A stretch of 31,172 nt of DNA from Candidatus Falkowiibacteriota bacterium (GCA_903857815.1 CAIOGK010000037.1:1-31172); one strand, 5' to 3'. Numbered from the stretch's first letter, positions 15,073 to 24,123 are shown. Notes: generated by a model from the letters alone, not told the origin. Program-made: numbers and translations.

Positions 15073-16377
15073 CTATAAAACTATTTTCCCTTCAAAACCA
15101 AATTTATCAACTTTCTCAACTTTAACATTAACAAATTTACCGATTAATGATTTATTAGGCTTATCATCTACATCGGCAACTACCATTTTATAACTTCCGG
15201 TTTTACCGTAATATTTATTTTTTTTAGTTATTCCTTCAATTAAAACTCGAGCCTCACTACCTATTTGTTTAACATTATTATCATGAGCGGTTTTTTTAAG
15301 AATAACCTCCAAGACTTCTTCTCGCTTTTGTTTCTCCTCCTTGCTAACATTATCTTTCATGCTATAAGCAACGGTCCCGGGACGCGGACTGTACCGTGAA
15401 ATATAGGCTAAATCAAATTTCATTTTCTTAAATAATTTTACAGTATTATTATACTGACTCTTAGTTTCTCCCGGAAACCCAACGATAACATCCGTAGTAA
15501 TGGCTATCTCCGGACGGGCTTTTCTAATTTTATCTACTAAATTAATGAAATGGGCAACCGTATATTTTCTATTCATCGCTTCTAAAATTTTATCATCACC
15601 CGACTGAACCGCTAAATGCAAATGAGGGCAAATTTTCTTTTCTTGAGCAACGATATTTATTAATTCATCACTAATATCCTTGGGATGGCTCGAAGAAAAA
15701 CGTAACCAAAAATCTCCGGAAATAGAAACTAATTTTTTTAATAAAATGGGAAAATTATTTTTTTTATCATGATAACTATTAACATTTTGAGCAATTAAAG
15801 TTATCTCTTTATATCCCCGACTAACTAACATTTCAACCTCCTTAATAATTTCAAGTGTAGGACGATATGCTTCTCTTCCACGAGCATAGGGGACTACGCA
15901 ATAAGAACAAAAATTATTACAACCATTACCGATGGGAACGAAAGCACTAAACTTACTTTGATATTTAGGAATGATGGATAAATATTTTTCTCCTTGCAAT
16001 AATCTAACTTCATCTAAACTTAATTTAGTTTTTATTTCTCGATTAGCTAATAAATCTAAAATATTGGGGATCTCGTTGATTGGCATAAAAACATCTACTC
16101 TTTCCGATAATCTTTTTTGAACATCTTCTCGACGACTCAAACAACCAGTAACTACTATTTTGCAGGCCTGATTATCTTTTTTTATTTGATTAACAAGGCC
16201 ATAAAGCCTATCTTCGGCCGTCTGCCGGATACTGCAAGTATTAATAAGCACGAGTCCAGCCTTATTTAAGTCAGGACTATCTTTAAAACCGTGGCTTTCT
16301 AAAAAAGCGGCTAAACGCTCGCTATCAGCCTTATTCATCTGGCAACCAATAGTTATAATATGGAAAGTTTTTTTCAT
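15073..16377 (-). CDS. miaB: tRNA-2-methylthio-N6-dimethylallyladenosine synthase
   Basis: Radical SAM methylthiotransferase converting i6A37 to ms2i6A37. The 434-aa protein has N-terminal auxiliary-cluster cysteines C12 (GCQMNKADSE), C48 (NTCSIRQTAEDRLYG) and C79 (GCLSRR). The radical SAM cluster is C153, C157, C160 (CNNFCSYCVVPYARG), followed by HLAVQSGDDKILEAMNRKY and TTDVIVGFPGET. A C-terminal TRAM domain ends VEKVDKFGFEGKIVL. The CQMNxxDSE and NTCSIR forms favour MiaB over MtaB and RimO, and its adjacency to miaA supports that. Its ATG overlaps the stop of the upstream GT-C gene by ATGA, so the two are translationally coupled. Confidence 0.95.
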   Translation of the reverse strand: MKKTFHIITIGCQMNKADSERLAAFLESHGFKDSPDLNKAGLVLINTCSIRQTAEDRLYGLVNQIKKDNQACKIVVTGCLSRREDVQKRLSERVDVFMPINEIPNILDLLANREIKTKLSLDEVRLLQGEKYLSIIPKYQSKFSAFVPIGNGCNNFCSYCVVPYARGREAYRPTLEIIKEVEMLVSRGYKEITLIAQNVNSYHDKKNNFPILLKKLVSISGDFWLRFSSSHPKDISDELINIVAQEKKICPHLHLAVQSGDDKILEAMNRKYTVAHFINLVDKIRKARPEIAITTDVIVGFPGETKSQYNNTVKLFKKMKFDLAYISRYSPRPGTVAYSMKDNVSKEEKQKREEVLEVILKKTAHDNNVKQIGSEARVLIEGITKKNKYYGKTGSYKMVVADVDDKPNKSLIGKFVNVKVEKVDKFGFEGKIVL

Positions 16378-18182
16378 ATTTTATCAATATTTACTTCTAT
16401 TTTTTCCGGGGCTAACTCTAATTTATATAAACCAAAATTACGATTCATTTTTTTTATTAAAGTCATCTTTAAATTATAATTAACGAGTTTTCTTTCGTTC
16501 AAATAAATAACGTCAGCTTCATTTAAATAAAAATTGTAATAATAGACTGGATAATATTTAACTAATCTATTAACGGCAATTAATAACTCATCATTAGGAA
16601 TAGTCCCCATAATTATTCTTCTTTCTGGAAAAAAGAACTTATCATAATATCTTGTAATAATAACCGCATCAGCTTCAGTTAAGGCAAATACTTTAAGAGT
16701 GTTTTCCTTTTCGGCAATATTATTATAATACAAATAAGCAATTCCCTCTTCCGAGCCATACATTACAAAAATTGTCCCCGAAGCAATTATCAAAAAAACC
16801 AAAGCAGCTTGTAACCCACTAATCGCAATTTTTCGCCAACGCTGTCTTATTTCTTGCCCCGCAAAAAAGAAGGCTCGGCTCACTTTAACAATAGCTAAAG
16901 CCGCTAAAGGCATCATCATTAAATAAATGGGTAGCCAATACCGCGTATAAGAATTACCGATAGTAAACCGGCTAGGGTCCGGATTATCATTAAACTTCCA
17001 ACTGCCATAATAAAATATTAAAATAGCACTTAATACAATAAAGGCTAAAAAATAAACTAAATACTGTTTCTTAAATTTTATAATATTCTGAATCAATAAA
17101 ATTAACCAACCCAATAAAAACAAGACTACTAAAATAGGAAACATTTCGGGGATGTAATGTTTGGCCATGGCAATTGACTGCTCCTGATTAAAGCCAAAAT
17201 AGAAAACATTTTTATAGATTGTTTCAAAATATGGTCCGTATTTATCCTCCCCATTAGCTATTGATTTCAACATAGCCGAACCAGTTTTAGATAAATCATC
17301 TACCGAACGATTCATTTCATTATAACCACCATAAATAGGAGCGGAATATAAGACTTGATTAAAATAAGCGTTAGGAATAATTGCTAAAAATAGCCCACAA
17401 ATCATAAGTGCTAATTTTGTTATCCCGAATCTCTTAAAATAAAAAATCCAAACAATAAAAGTAGCTGGGGCTAACCAAATAATTTCTGATAATCGAGTAA
17501 TGAGTGCTAACCCAATAAATATTCCGCCTAAAAATGAGGCCAACATTTTTAACCAAGCTCCTAAATTTAAGCGAAATGATAAAAACTTACGATTTATTTT
17601 AATAACTTGAATATCATTTTCTTTTGTTGCTTTTTTCTCTAGAGCTAACAAAATAAAATAAATTCCCAACATCAATAAAACAATAAACAAAACATTATGA
17701 AACATGCTTCTAACGGTATAGTAAATATATACTGGGAAAGAAGCTAATAAAAAAGCCGAAATCAGGGCAATACGATCGGAAAATATCTTTTTTATAATAA
17801 GATAAAAAATAATTATTCCTAAAGCGGCAAAAAAAGGCGTTAAATAAGAAATAACAATTGAGCCAAAAACTGAGCCAATAATTCCATATAACAATATAAT
17901 ACCCAAAAAACTAACTGGCTTCAGCCAACCCTCATCGCTTCTTACGCTCCGAGGCATTATCATGCCATTACCAACAATTGCCGCCTCATCAAACATAGCA
18001 ATGCTTTCGCCCTCACTAAAGCGTTTAGCAAAAAAGTAGTTAGCGGTTTCGTCAGGTGATGACCATTTAACATACTCTGGGTCTTGAGTTAGATAACCAA
18101 AACTAGAGGTTAAAAAGAAAAAGACGGTCGCTAATATAACGACTATTATTAAATTAATATATGGTTTTAACTTTATTTTCAT
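16374..18182 (-). CDS. GT-C family membrane glycosyltransferase (PMT/ArnT-like)
   Basis: Integral membrane protein of 602 aa with about 11-13 hydrophobic helices, a large first outer loop and a C-terminal soluble region. The first loop holds SSPDETANYFFAKRF with the Asp-Glu pair (D44, E45) typical of GT-C enzymes that use polyprenyl-phosphate sugars. It probably transfers a sugar on the outer face of the membrane; acceptor unknown. I chose the ATG at 18182 (MKIKLKPY) rather than 18218, because a TTGCTA-17-TAACAT promoter lies between them, and the longer start would be upstream of the -10. It is first in a unit with miaB (ATGA overlap) and miaA. Confidence 0.8.
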   Translation of the reverse strand: MKIKLKPYINLIIVVILATVFFFLTSSFGYLTQDPEYVKWSSPDETANYFFAKRFSEGESIAMFDEAAIVGNGMIMPRSVRSDEGWLKPVSFLGIILLYGIIGSVFGSIVISYLTPFFAALGIIIFYLIIKKIFSDRIALISAFLLASFPVYIYYTVRSMFHNVLFIVLLMLGIYFILLALEKKATKENDIQVIKINRKFLSFRLNLGAWLKMLASFLGGIFIGLALITRLSEIIWLAPATFIVWIFYFKRFGITKLALMICGLFLAIIPNAYFNQVLYSAPIYGGYNEMNRSVDDLSKTGSAMLKSIANGEDKYGPYFETIYKNVFYFGFNQEQSIAMAKHYIPEMFPILVVLFLLGWLILLIQNIIKFKKQYLVYFLAFIVLSAILIFYYGSWKFNDNPDPSRFTIGNSYTRYWLPIYLMMMPLAALAIVKVSRAFFFAGQEIRQRWRKIAISGLQAALVFLIIASGTIFVMYGSEEGIAYLYYNNIAEKENTLKVFALTEADAVIITRYYDKFFFPERRIIMGTIPNDELLIAVNRLVKYYPVYYYNFYLNEADVIYLNERKLVNYNLKMTLIKKMNRNFGLYKLELAPEKIEVNIDKI

Positions 18183-18189
18183 CAATTTA

Positions 18190-18218
18190 ATGTTATCCGA
18201 AATTGCCAATTTTAGCAA
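18190..18218 (-). promoter_or_regulatory. Promoter of the GT-C-miaB-miaA unit
   Basis: Minus strand: TTGCTA (complement of 18213-18218), 17-base spacer, TAACAT (complement of 18190-18195). Transcription would begin within a few bases of the ATG at 18182, so the mRNA would be leaderless or nearly so. The -35 is one arm of an inverted repeat described separately. Confidence 0.5.
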
Positions 18219-18232
18219 GAATTTGCTATGAT
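18203..18232 (+). promoter_or_regulatory. Promoter of the plus-strand GT-C-like gene
   Basis: Plus strand: TTGCCA (18203-18208), 18-base spacer, TATGAT (18227-18232) with an upstream TGC giving an extended -10. The predicted start, around 18239, is only about 6 bases before the ATG at 18245, suggesting a very short leader. It overlaps the opposite-strand promoter. Confidence 0.5.
18213..18228. repeat. Inverted repeat in the GT-C divergent promoter region
   Basis: TAGCAA (18213-18218), 4-base spacer, TTGCTA (18223-18228). One arm is the minus-strand -35 and the other overlaps the plus-strand extended -10. It could be a shared operator; in AT-rich DNA a 6-base dyad may also be chance. Confidence 0.35.
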
Positions 18233-18244
18233 TATAGTAAATAT

Positions 18245-20242
18245 ATGAAAATTCGAGTATTAATAGAAATAGCCAAAAAAATTGCTCAAAATGCTGTTAT
18301 TTTTATAGCTATTTTAACAATTTATAGCACGATTATCTATTATTTTTACGCCCTAAATCTTACGGGCGTATTTTTATCGGTCATTTTATCTATTATTAGC
18401 ATAATATATTTAAACAAAAGCACCCTTATACAACCTCAAGTTAAAAAAGAGACTTTTGTATCCGCAATCTCCTCGGACAATAAATCGGGGCGACTCGGAA
18501 AAATCAATATAACGATCTATTTAATATTTTTAGTAGCGTCCGGCCTAGAGCTTTGGCTAGGTCGTAGTGATACCGCCTTCATTTCTCCCTGGGAAAAGAT
18601 TAATCATTTATTCTTCTTCTTTTACGCCATAAGCTCCTTAACTCTAATTATTACTATTTTTAATAAAGACGTAAATAAAAAAATAAAACTTTTATTAATC
18701 AGCAGCTACTATTTTTTAAGCCTAGCGGTAGCGATTATTGTATATAAAATTAATTATGGATTTGATCCTTTTATACACCAAGCGGCCATGGAAGTTATAG
18801 ATAAAGCAGGCTTTATATTACCTAAGACTCCTTATTACCTTGGCCAATATGGTCTTATTATCAGTCTTCATAAATTATTTGGAATTTCAATTTATATCCT
18901 TAATAAATTTTTAGTGCCAGTATTAGCAACCGCGATACTGCCCCAATTAATTTATAGACTTTTTAATATTTTCAAGGAAGCACCTGAAAACTCTAAAAAT
19001 ATTTCTCTAATGGGGACCTTGCTAACGTTAGCTTTCAGTTTACCATTATTTATTATCAGTACCCCGCAGAATTTAAGCTATATTTTTCTTATTGCCGCTA
19101 TTATCTACGGATTAACAGAAAAAAAACCAACTAAAGCAATAATCTTTTCAGTCGCGACTGCTGCGATTCATCCAATCTCGGGCATCCCTGCTTTAATATG
19201 GAGTCTCTGGCTATTATTAAAATATAAGCGCCAATATCTAAATAAACTAACAAATAGTCTAATCAATACTCTAATTATAGTTGCCGGAGCGATAATTTTA
19301 CCTTTAATATTACTAATTACCAGCGGAGAAAAGATTAATAAATTTAGTTTTAACCAAAATGCAATCACCGCCCCTTTAAAGGAAACATTCTCTTTATCGA
19401 TGGTTGGCAAAGAAAATTGGATACTTAATCTAACATATTTCATCCAAAATAATAAATCCCTATTAATTTTTATTATGGTCATCGCGGGGATTATTTTATT
19501 TTATAAAAAATATCAAAATTATCTTAACAAAGAAGCGGTTTACATTTGGAAAGGCTTAATATTTATTAGCGCATCCTTAATTATTGCGTTTATTTTAAGT
19601 AGCCAAATATCTTTTCAACAATTAATTATTTACGAACAATCAGGATATGCAAACCGCATAATTATTATTGGCATAATATTTTTAATGCCATTTCTTGCCC
19701 TAGCAATCAATAGCCTTTTGATTAAAATTATTGATTTAAAAGAAAAAAATATAAAAATTATTTGGATAATTTTAGGAATAATATTTTTAATAACTTCTCT
19801 ATATTTAGCCTATCCTCGATTCGATAGATATTATAATTCTAGAGGCTATAGTACTAGTAAATTCGACTTAGAGGCAGTTTCTCAAATAGATAATCAAACA
19901 AAGAATAATTATATAGTATTAGCCAACCAACAAGTATCAGCTGCCGCCTTAAAACTCTTAGGTTTTAATCATTACTACCAAAGCAAACAAGGTCCTATCT
20001 ATTTTTATCCCATACCAACCGGGGGGCCACTTTATCAACATTACCTAGATATGGTCTATCAAAAACCCGACCGCGAAACAATGCAAGCAGCAATGAATTT
20101 AGTCGGGGTTAATGAGGCTTATTTAGTAATAAATAAATATTGGAATAGTAGCGCAAAAATAGTTGAAGCGGCTAAACTAACTGCCGATGATTGGAAAACA
20201 ATCGAGAATGGAGAAATTACTATTTTTAAATATATTAGATAA
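18245..20242 (+). CDS. Multi-pass membrane protein, GT-C-like
   Basis: 665-aa protein with roughly 13-14 predicted membrane helices and a soluble C-terminal domain of about 130 residues. A loop after helix 6 or so contains YGFDPFIHQAAMEVI (D174, H178 from this start), reminiscent of the acidic/His outer-loop site of GT-C or O-antigen-polymerase-type proteins, but I cannot name a family. The start at 18245 is chosen over 18203 because the in-frame ATG at 18203 precedes the predicted promoter -10, and 18245 has the window's common atATG context. It is divergent from the other GT-C gene and meets the DUF3160 gene tail-to-tail with a 2-base gap and no terminator. Confidence 0.75.
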   Translation: MKIRVLIEIAKKIAQNAVIFIAILTIYSTIIYYFYALNLTGVFLSVILSIISIIYLNKSTLIQPQVKKETFVSAISSDNKSGRLGKINITIYLIFLVASGLELWLGRSDTAFISPWEKINHLFFFFYAISSLTLIITIFNKDVNKKIKLLLISSYYFLSLAVAIIVYKINYGFDPFIHQAAMEVIDKAGFILPKTPYYLGQYGLIISLHKLFGISIYILNKFLVPVLATAILPQLIYRLFNIFKEAPENSKNISLMGTLLTLAFSLPLFIISTPQNLSYIFLIAAIIYGLTEKKPTKAIIFSVATAAIHPISGIPALIWSLWLLLKYKRQYLNKLTNSLINTLIIVAGAIILPLILLITSGEKINKFSFNQNAITAPLKETFSLSMVGKENWILNLTYFIQNNKSLLIFIMVIAGIILFYKKYQNYLNKEAVYIWKGLIFISASLIIAFILSSQISFQQLIIYEQSGYANRIIIIGIIFLMPFLALAINSLLIKIIDLKEKNIKIIWIILGIIFLITSLYLAYPRFDRYYNSRGYSTSKFDLEAVSQIDNQTKNNYIVLANQQVSAAALKLLGFNHYYQSKQGPIYFYPIPTGGPLYQHYLDMVYQKPDRETMQAAMNLVGVNEAYLVINKYWNSSAKIVEAAKLTADDWKTIENGEITIFKYIR

Positions 20243-20244
20243 AA

Positions 20245-22602
20245 TTAACGGCTTTCTTGATAATCCCAAACTGGACCAACCGATATAACTTTACTACCTG
20301 ATAATTGATGAACTAACACTAGGAGTTTAAGGTTGTTAAGGTTTTCTTTAAGTACCATTTTATTTCTTGACGAAGGAATTAAGAGAATTTTACTATTTAT
20401 ATCTTTTTTATCAACTGAAAATTTTCTAGCAAAATCTGTGATAGCTTCGCTATCTTTTTCATTTAAAGGTTCCGAGGTTAATTCTTTAGTCATAACATCA
20501 CGCAACATTTTCAAGTCACTGCTAATTGCCTGAATACTTTGAAAGGCTAAATTCATCTCTTCATTAAGACGTAAAGCGTTAAACATCTGCTCTAGCATCT
20601 CATTGGTAGCGATTAATTCATTAACCATCGGAATATTAGGTTCTACATAAATATTTTCATTATAGCGAGAAAAATTACTCAAACTTTGTCCTTTAAAAAC
20701 GGGTGTAAGAGAAAATTTTTCTAAAGGAAGCTGAAAATTAATCCAAGCAGCAATAGCAGTTTTTAAGTTTTTCTGCTTCCAAGCATCTGAACTTGCAAAT
20801 ACTGGTAAATTTTTAGTATCAACTTTTAAAATAGCCTCCATCAAATTAATAGTGGACCAATAATTAGAGGTGTGCCATAAACCATCACGATTTAACTGCC
20901 CAATTAACTTATCGGCTGAACTTTTATAATTTGCGTATTGCGTATTTTTATCAAATATCGGATTTCCGGCCATTGGTTCTATCATATTGGCAATATCTAA
21001 AGAAAAACCGTTACAACGAGTAATTGATTTTCTAGAATCGCAATAAGTAATATCATTTATTCTAGTCGACGTCCCTTGATAAGCGCCAACTAAAGGTGAG
21101 GTTAACTGAGCAAATAAATAATCATTAGGCCAGTAAGACTCTGTTAACATTTTAAAACCAATTAATTTTTTGTTAGCCGGCTCACTCTTATCGATTGCTC
21201 CGCGAATTGCCGCATAATCATTTTTTAATAAATCATCTCTTAATTTCTCCAAATTACTCTTGGAATCTCGATTTGTATCATCAAAAATATTCTCAATATT
21301 ATAATTTTCTCCAAAAACTCTTATTAAGGAATCGCGATAATCGACATAATCGATTTCCTCCCTTAACCCCCTAAAAAATGCTGTCAGTTTATAAATACGA
21401 GCCCAACGGCTTTTTAAGTCTGGACGGCTAGAAAAATCAGCCGAAATAAAACTAGCGGCAATCATACTAAGTCGCCAGTCCTCTTTATCCAACAAACAAT
21501 CGGGACATTGGGGGCTTTTATATTCAAGCGGAAAAACAGAATTTAACCACTTCGAAGCTAAATAAAAATTATTAAGTTTAGCGTCAACTTTATATTCTTT
21601 AGGGACAATAAACTCTGCATAGTTTCTGTTATATAAAAGATTGGGAGATTTTGAATTACTTTTTGCTTCCTTAATTAAAGCGACTTCTTTAGCAACATCA
21701 TCTTTTAAATATGGCGGAACAGTTAAATGAAATCTTTCAACATCGCCTTCGTTGAATTTACTGCTACTATCAACCGCCGAATTTACAGAAACTTGCTCAG
21801 GACTTGGCTTCAAAAGCTCTAAAGAGACAGCAAAGAAAGCCATCTCTAAACGTTGCCCTTCTAGAATTGAATCGTTAATCTCACCAATAGACGCTAATCT
21901 AGTTTCATAACGATTCTTGGCAAGAGTATAAAGTTCTTTATTAATTAACCAGAGATTATCATAAAAAACATTAGCTTCTATATCTTTAAATATTTTTTTA
22001 GTCATGTTCTGATAATAATAAATGATAAAATCAGAAGTAATTAAAAATGGTATTTGTTTTTCATCTAAACGCTCATAAATCGAATAAAAATCACTTATCT
22101 CATTTTGCCAAGGATTATTAATAATGGTAAATCCTTGATTATTTAATCCGGTAATACCCGGCTCAAGATTAAGTTTACGGGAGAGATCGTAATAATTCAT
22201 CCCCTCTAATTTAATATTCAAAGGTAAACTATAATCATCGATATTAACTTTCAAATCATTCTCTGGCTTTTTATAGAATTCCGTAAAAGATAAATACTCA
22301 ACTGCTAAATCAGACAGGGTCGTAGTTGCTGAAGTAGAGGTTGCCTCTTGAGGATTTTCTAAATTAGGAAGAGCAACCGGATTAGTTTCCCGAACTACTT
22401 GATTATTTTCTACTACAACTACCGGCTTATGACTAAAGTATTTTTTATAAACCAGAACAATCGCAACTATAAAAACTATAACTGCTAAGATTAAGGCCGC
22501 TAAAAGAATCATCTTTTTAATCGGCTTTTTATTAGACGGCTGCGGTTCTTCGTATTTTTGATTTTCTTCCGACGCTAAAACCATCGGCTGTTCTACGAAC
22601 AT
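20245..22602 (-). CDS. Membrane-anchored DUF3160 protein
   Basis: 785-aa protein. A cytoplasmic N-terminus of about 30 residues is followed by one membrane helix (about 31-52), a low-complexity Thr/Ser/Ala linker (about 85-100) and a very large, apparently extracytoplasmic helical domain. From about residue 135 it matches the DUF3160 layout as I remember it: NNQGFTIINN, FYSIYERLDEKQIPFLITSDFIIYYYQNMTKKIFKDIE. A CPQCPDCLL cysteine cluster lies around residue 370. Function is unknown. It starts 4 bases after the mltG stop, so it is co-translated with a peptidoglycan lytic enzyme, suggesting an envelope role. An alternative ATG is at 22584. Confidence 0.85.
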   Translation of the reverse strand: MFVEQPMVLASEENQKYEEPQPSNKKPIKKMILLAALILAVIVFIVAIVLVYKKYFSHKPVVVVENNQVVRETNPVALPNLENPQEATSTSATTTLSDLAVEYLSFTEFYKKPENDLKVNIDDYSLPLNIKLEGMNYYDLSRKLNLEPGITGLNNQGFTIINNPWQNEISDFYSIYERLDEKQIPFLITSDFIIYYYQNMTKKIFKDIEANVFYDNLWLINKELYTLAKNRYETRLASIGEINDSILEGQRLEMAFFAVSLELLKPSPEQVSVNSAVDSSSKFNEGDVERFHLTVPPYLKDDVAKEVALIKEAKSNSKSPNLLYNRNYAEFIVPKEYKVDAKLNNFYLASKWLNSVFPLEYKSPQCPDCLLDKEDWRLSMIAASFISADFSSRPDLKSRWARIYKLTAFFRGLREEIDYVDYRDSLIRVFGENYNIENIFDDTNRDSKSNLEKLRDDLLKNDYAAIRGAIDKSEPANKKLIGFKMLTESYWPNDYLFAQLTSPLVGAYQGTSTRINDITYCDSRKSITRCNGFSLDIANMIEPMAGNPIFDKNTQYANYKSSADKLIGQLNRDGLWHTSNYWSTINLMEAILKVDTKNLPVFASSDAWKQKNLKTAIAAWINFQLPLEKFSLTPVFKGQSLSNFSRYNENIYVEPNIPMVNELIATNEMLEQMFNALRLNEEMNLAFQSIQAISSDLKMLRDVMTKELTSEPLNEKDSEAITDFARKFSVDKKDINSKILLIPSSRNKMVLKENLNNLKLLVLVHQLSGSKVISVGPVWDYQESR

Positions 22603-22606
22603 AAAT

Positions 22607-23542
22607 TTATTTCAAATATTTATATTTATTTTGCAAATGTTCTTCGTAAGTTTTTGCGTAATATATTTTACCATCATCACTAGTAAGAAAATAATTATAA
22701 TCTGTTTTAATTGGATAGATAGCCGCTTCAATTGCTCTCATGCCGGGATTACAAATTGGTGTTGGCGGCAATCCTTTATATTTATAGCTATTATAAGGTG
22801 AATCAATTTCTAAATCACTGGCGGAGTGGCTGGGATTATTATCTTTTAAAAGATAGGAAAGAGTTGCATCTGATTGAAGCGCCTGCCCTATTTTTAAACG
22901 TCCCCAAAAAATATCAGATACTATTTTAGCATCACGATTTTCAACATCTTTATAATCTATTGGTGCCTCTTTCTCTATTAAAGAAGCCATTATAACTATT
23001 TCGTAAATCGTTTTTCCTTGGCTAGCAATATCCTGGCGCATTTGAGCGGTTAACTTAGAATCAAAATTCTTTAACATCTTATAAATAACATCTTGAATGC
23101 TGGCATCGGAATAAATTCTGTAAGTATCAGGAAACAAAAATCCTTCTAAGCTGTAATAATTTGGTTTATCTTTTAAAAAGGTAAACTGCTGCGAAAAATC
23201 AAAAGGTAATTCTGAATTATTTAAATTACGATAGTCGATTTTTGGTTGTCCGGTAAATTTTTCTAAATCTAGACGACTCCACTTTCCGGTAGCTACTAAG
23301 TAATTATTAATATCGTCTATCGTCCAACCTTCAAGAACTTTTACAGTATCTTCTGATTTATAAACTATATTACTTGGTTTTTGCCTATTATCTCTAGCAA
23401 TAATAAATTTTTCGATAAATGCAGGAAAATATTGTTTATTTGGCTTTATTAAATTACGATAAATTGGTCTAAGAGAAAATAAAAAGAAAATATGCATGGC
23501 AATTATAAGAATAACGACCCATGGTTTAGACAATTTAATCAT
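22607..23542 (-). CDS. mltG: Endolytic murein transglycosylase MltG
   Basis: YceG-like membrane-bound lytic transglycosylase that cleaves nascent peptidoglycan strands. The 311-aa protein has one N-terminal membrane helix (about 8-24), the LysM-like VKVLEGWTIDDINNYL region (68-82), LEGFLFPDTYRI (132-143), the catalytic segment MASLIEKEAP with E190 as the likely acid, IGQALQSDATLSYLL, and SPYNSYKYKGLPPTPICNPG (248-267). All are family hallmarks. It is shorter than the E. coli protein (about 340 aa) but complete. It lies 3 bases after the cytidylyltransferase-like gene and 4 before the DUF3160 gene, forming a three-gene unit. Confidence 0.95.
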   Translation of the reverse strand: MIKLSKPWVVILIIAMHIFFLFSLRPIYRNLIKPNKQYFPAFIEKFIIARDNRQKPSNIVYKSEDTVKVLEGWTIDDINNYLVATGKWSRLDLEKFTGQPKIDYRNLNNSELPFDFSQQFTFLKDKPNYYSLEGFLFPDTYRIYSDASIQDVIYKMLKNFDSKLTAQMRQDIASQGKTIYEIVIMASLIEKEAPIDYKDVENRDAKIVSDIFWGRLKIGQALQSDATLSYLLKDNNPSHSASDLEIDSPYNSYKYKGLPPTPICNPGMRAIEAAIYPIKTDYNYFLTSDDGKIYYAKTYEEHLQNKYKYLK

Positions 23543-23545
23543 AAT

Positions 23546-24025
23546 TTATTTTTTGGTTTTTATTTTTTCCAACTCTTTCTCTGATTTCAGGGCAGCCGCG
23601 CGGGCAATCATTTGCGAGCTAGCTCTTATTTTTTTACCTAAACCATCAACCATGGTTATGTTTAATTTTTGGCAAATAGGATATTCCGGAACATCGCCAA
23701 TACTATGACGATCGCCGCCATTAGCAAAAATATTAGGGCGAACTTTAGCTAAAGAACGACAAACAGTCTTATCTTTATCAATCGATAAAAAAACTTCGTC
23801 AACATCACGCAAGGCATTAATAATTCTAATTCTATCTTTCTCAGACATAAAAGGAACGCTCCCTTTAAGCGCAACTTGTTTATCATTATTAATAATAACA
23901 ACCAGTTTATCGCCTAATTTTTTAGCTTTTTCAATCATATCAAGATGGCCAACATGAAGCGGATTAAAATAACCAGAAACAGCAACAATTATTGATTTTT
24001 TATCTTTTATTTTCTTGGAGTACAT
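23546..24025 (-). CDS. Cytidylyltransferase-like nucleotidyltransferase
   Basis: 159-aa protein of the HxGH nucleotidyltransferase superfamily. It has SGYFNPLHVGHLDMIEKAKKLGD (HVGH at 24-27), VIINND, MSEKDRIRIINALRDVDEVFLS, and FANGGDRHS, a form close to RfaE/HldE domain II and glycerol-3-phosphate cytidylyltransferases. The usual C-terminal KISSTxIR is here GLGKKIRASSQ. Substrate is unknown; ADP/CDP-activated sugar or alcohol phosphate synthesis for envelope polymers is likely from the family and from the neighbouring mltG. It is the first gene of its unit and has a clear extended -10 promoter. Confidence 0.85.
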   Translation of the reverse strand: MYSKKIKDKKSIIVAVSGYFNPLHVGHLDMIEKAKKLGDKLVVIINNDKQVALKGSVPFMSEKDRIRIINALRDVDEVFLSIDKDKTVCRSLAKVRPNIFANGGDRHSIGDVPEYPICQKLNITMVDGLGKKIRASSQMIARAAALKSEKELEKIKTKK

Positions 24026-24051
24026 AGTAATTTATTTAATTTATCACTTAT

Positions 24052-24080
24052 ATTATAGCAAAATAAACGAGTCGGGACAA
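24052..24080 (-). promoter_or_regulatory. Promoter of the cytidylyltransferase-mltG-DUF3160 unit
   Basis: Minus strand: TTGTCC (complement of 24075-24080), 17-base spacer, perfect extended -10 TGCTATAAT (complement of 24052-24060). The start would be near 24045, about 20 bases before the ATG. Its -35 shares bases with that of the uppP promoter. Confidence 0.75.
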
Positions 24081-24102
24081 ACAAACAACAAAATGTTATA
24101 AT
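24074..24102 (+). promoter_or_regulatory. Promoter of uppP
   Basis: Plus strand: GGGACA (24074-24079), 17-base spacer, perfect extended -10 TGTTATAAT (24094-24102). The start would be near 24109, about 15 bases before the ATG at 24124. Confidence 0.75.
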
Positions 24103-24123
24103 CAATTTAGATAATTATAAAAT

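Noticed and set aside
15073..16377. Assignment of the radical SAM gene as MtaB or RimO
   Set aside because: The CQMNxxDSE and NTCSIR motifs and the adjacency to miaA favour MiaB.
18183..18244. Overlapping 5' ends of the two GT-C genes if the longest ORFs are used (18203 and 18218)
   Set aside because: Those starts would lie upstream of the predicted -10 elements and add short non-hydrophobic extensions. The internal ATGs at 18182 and 18245 fit the promoters and give normal membrane-protein N-termini.
19168..19482. 104-aa minus-strand ORF opposite the plus-strand GT-C-like gene
   Set aside because: The plus-strand frame is a continuous multi-helix protein; the opposite frame has no motif and reflects low stop density in AT-rich antisense.
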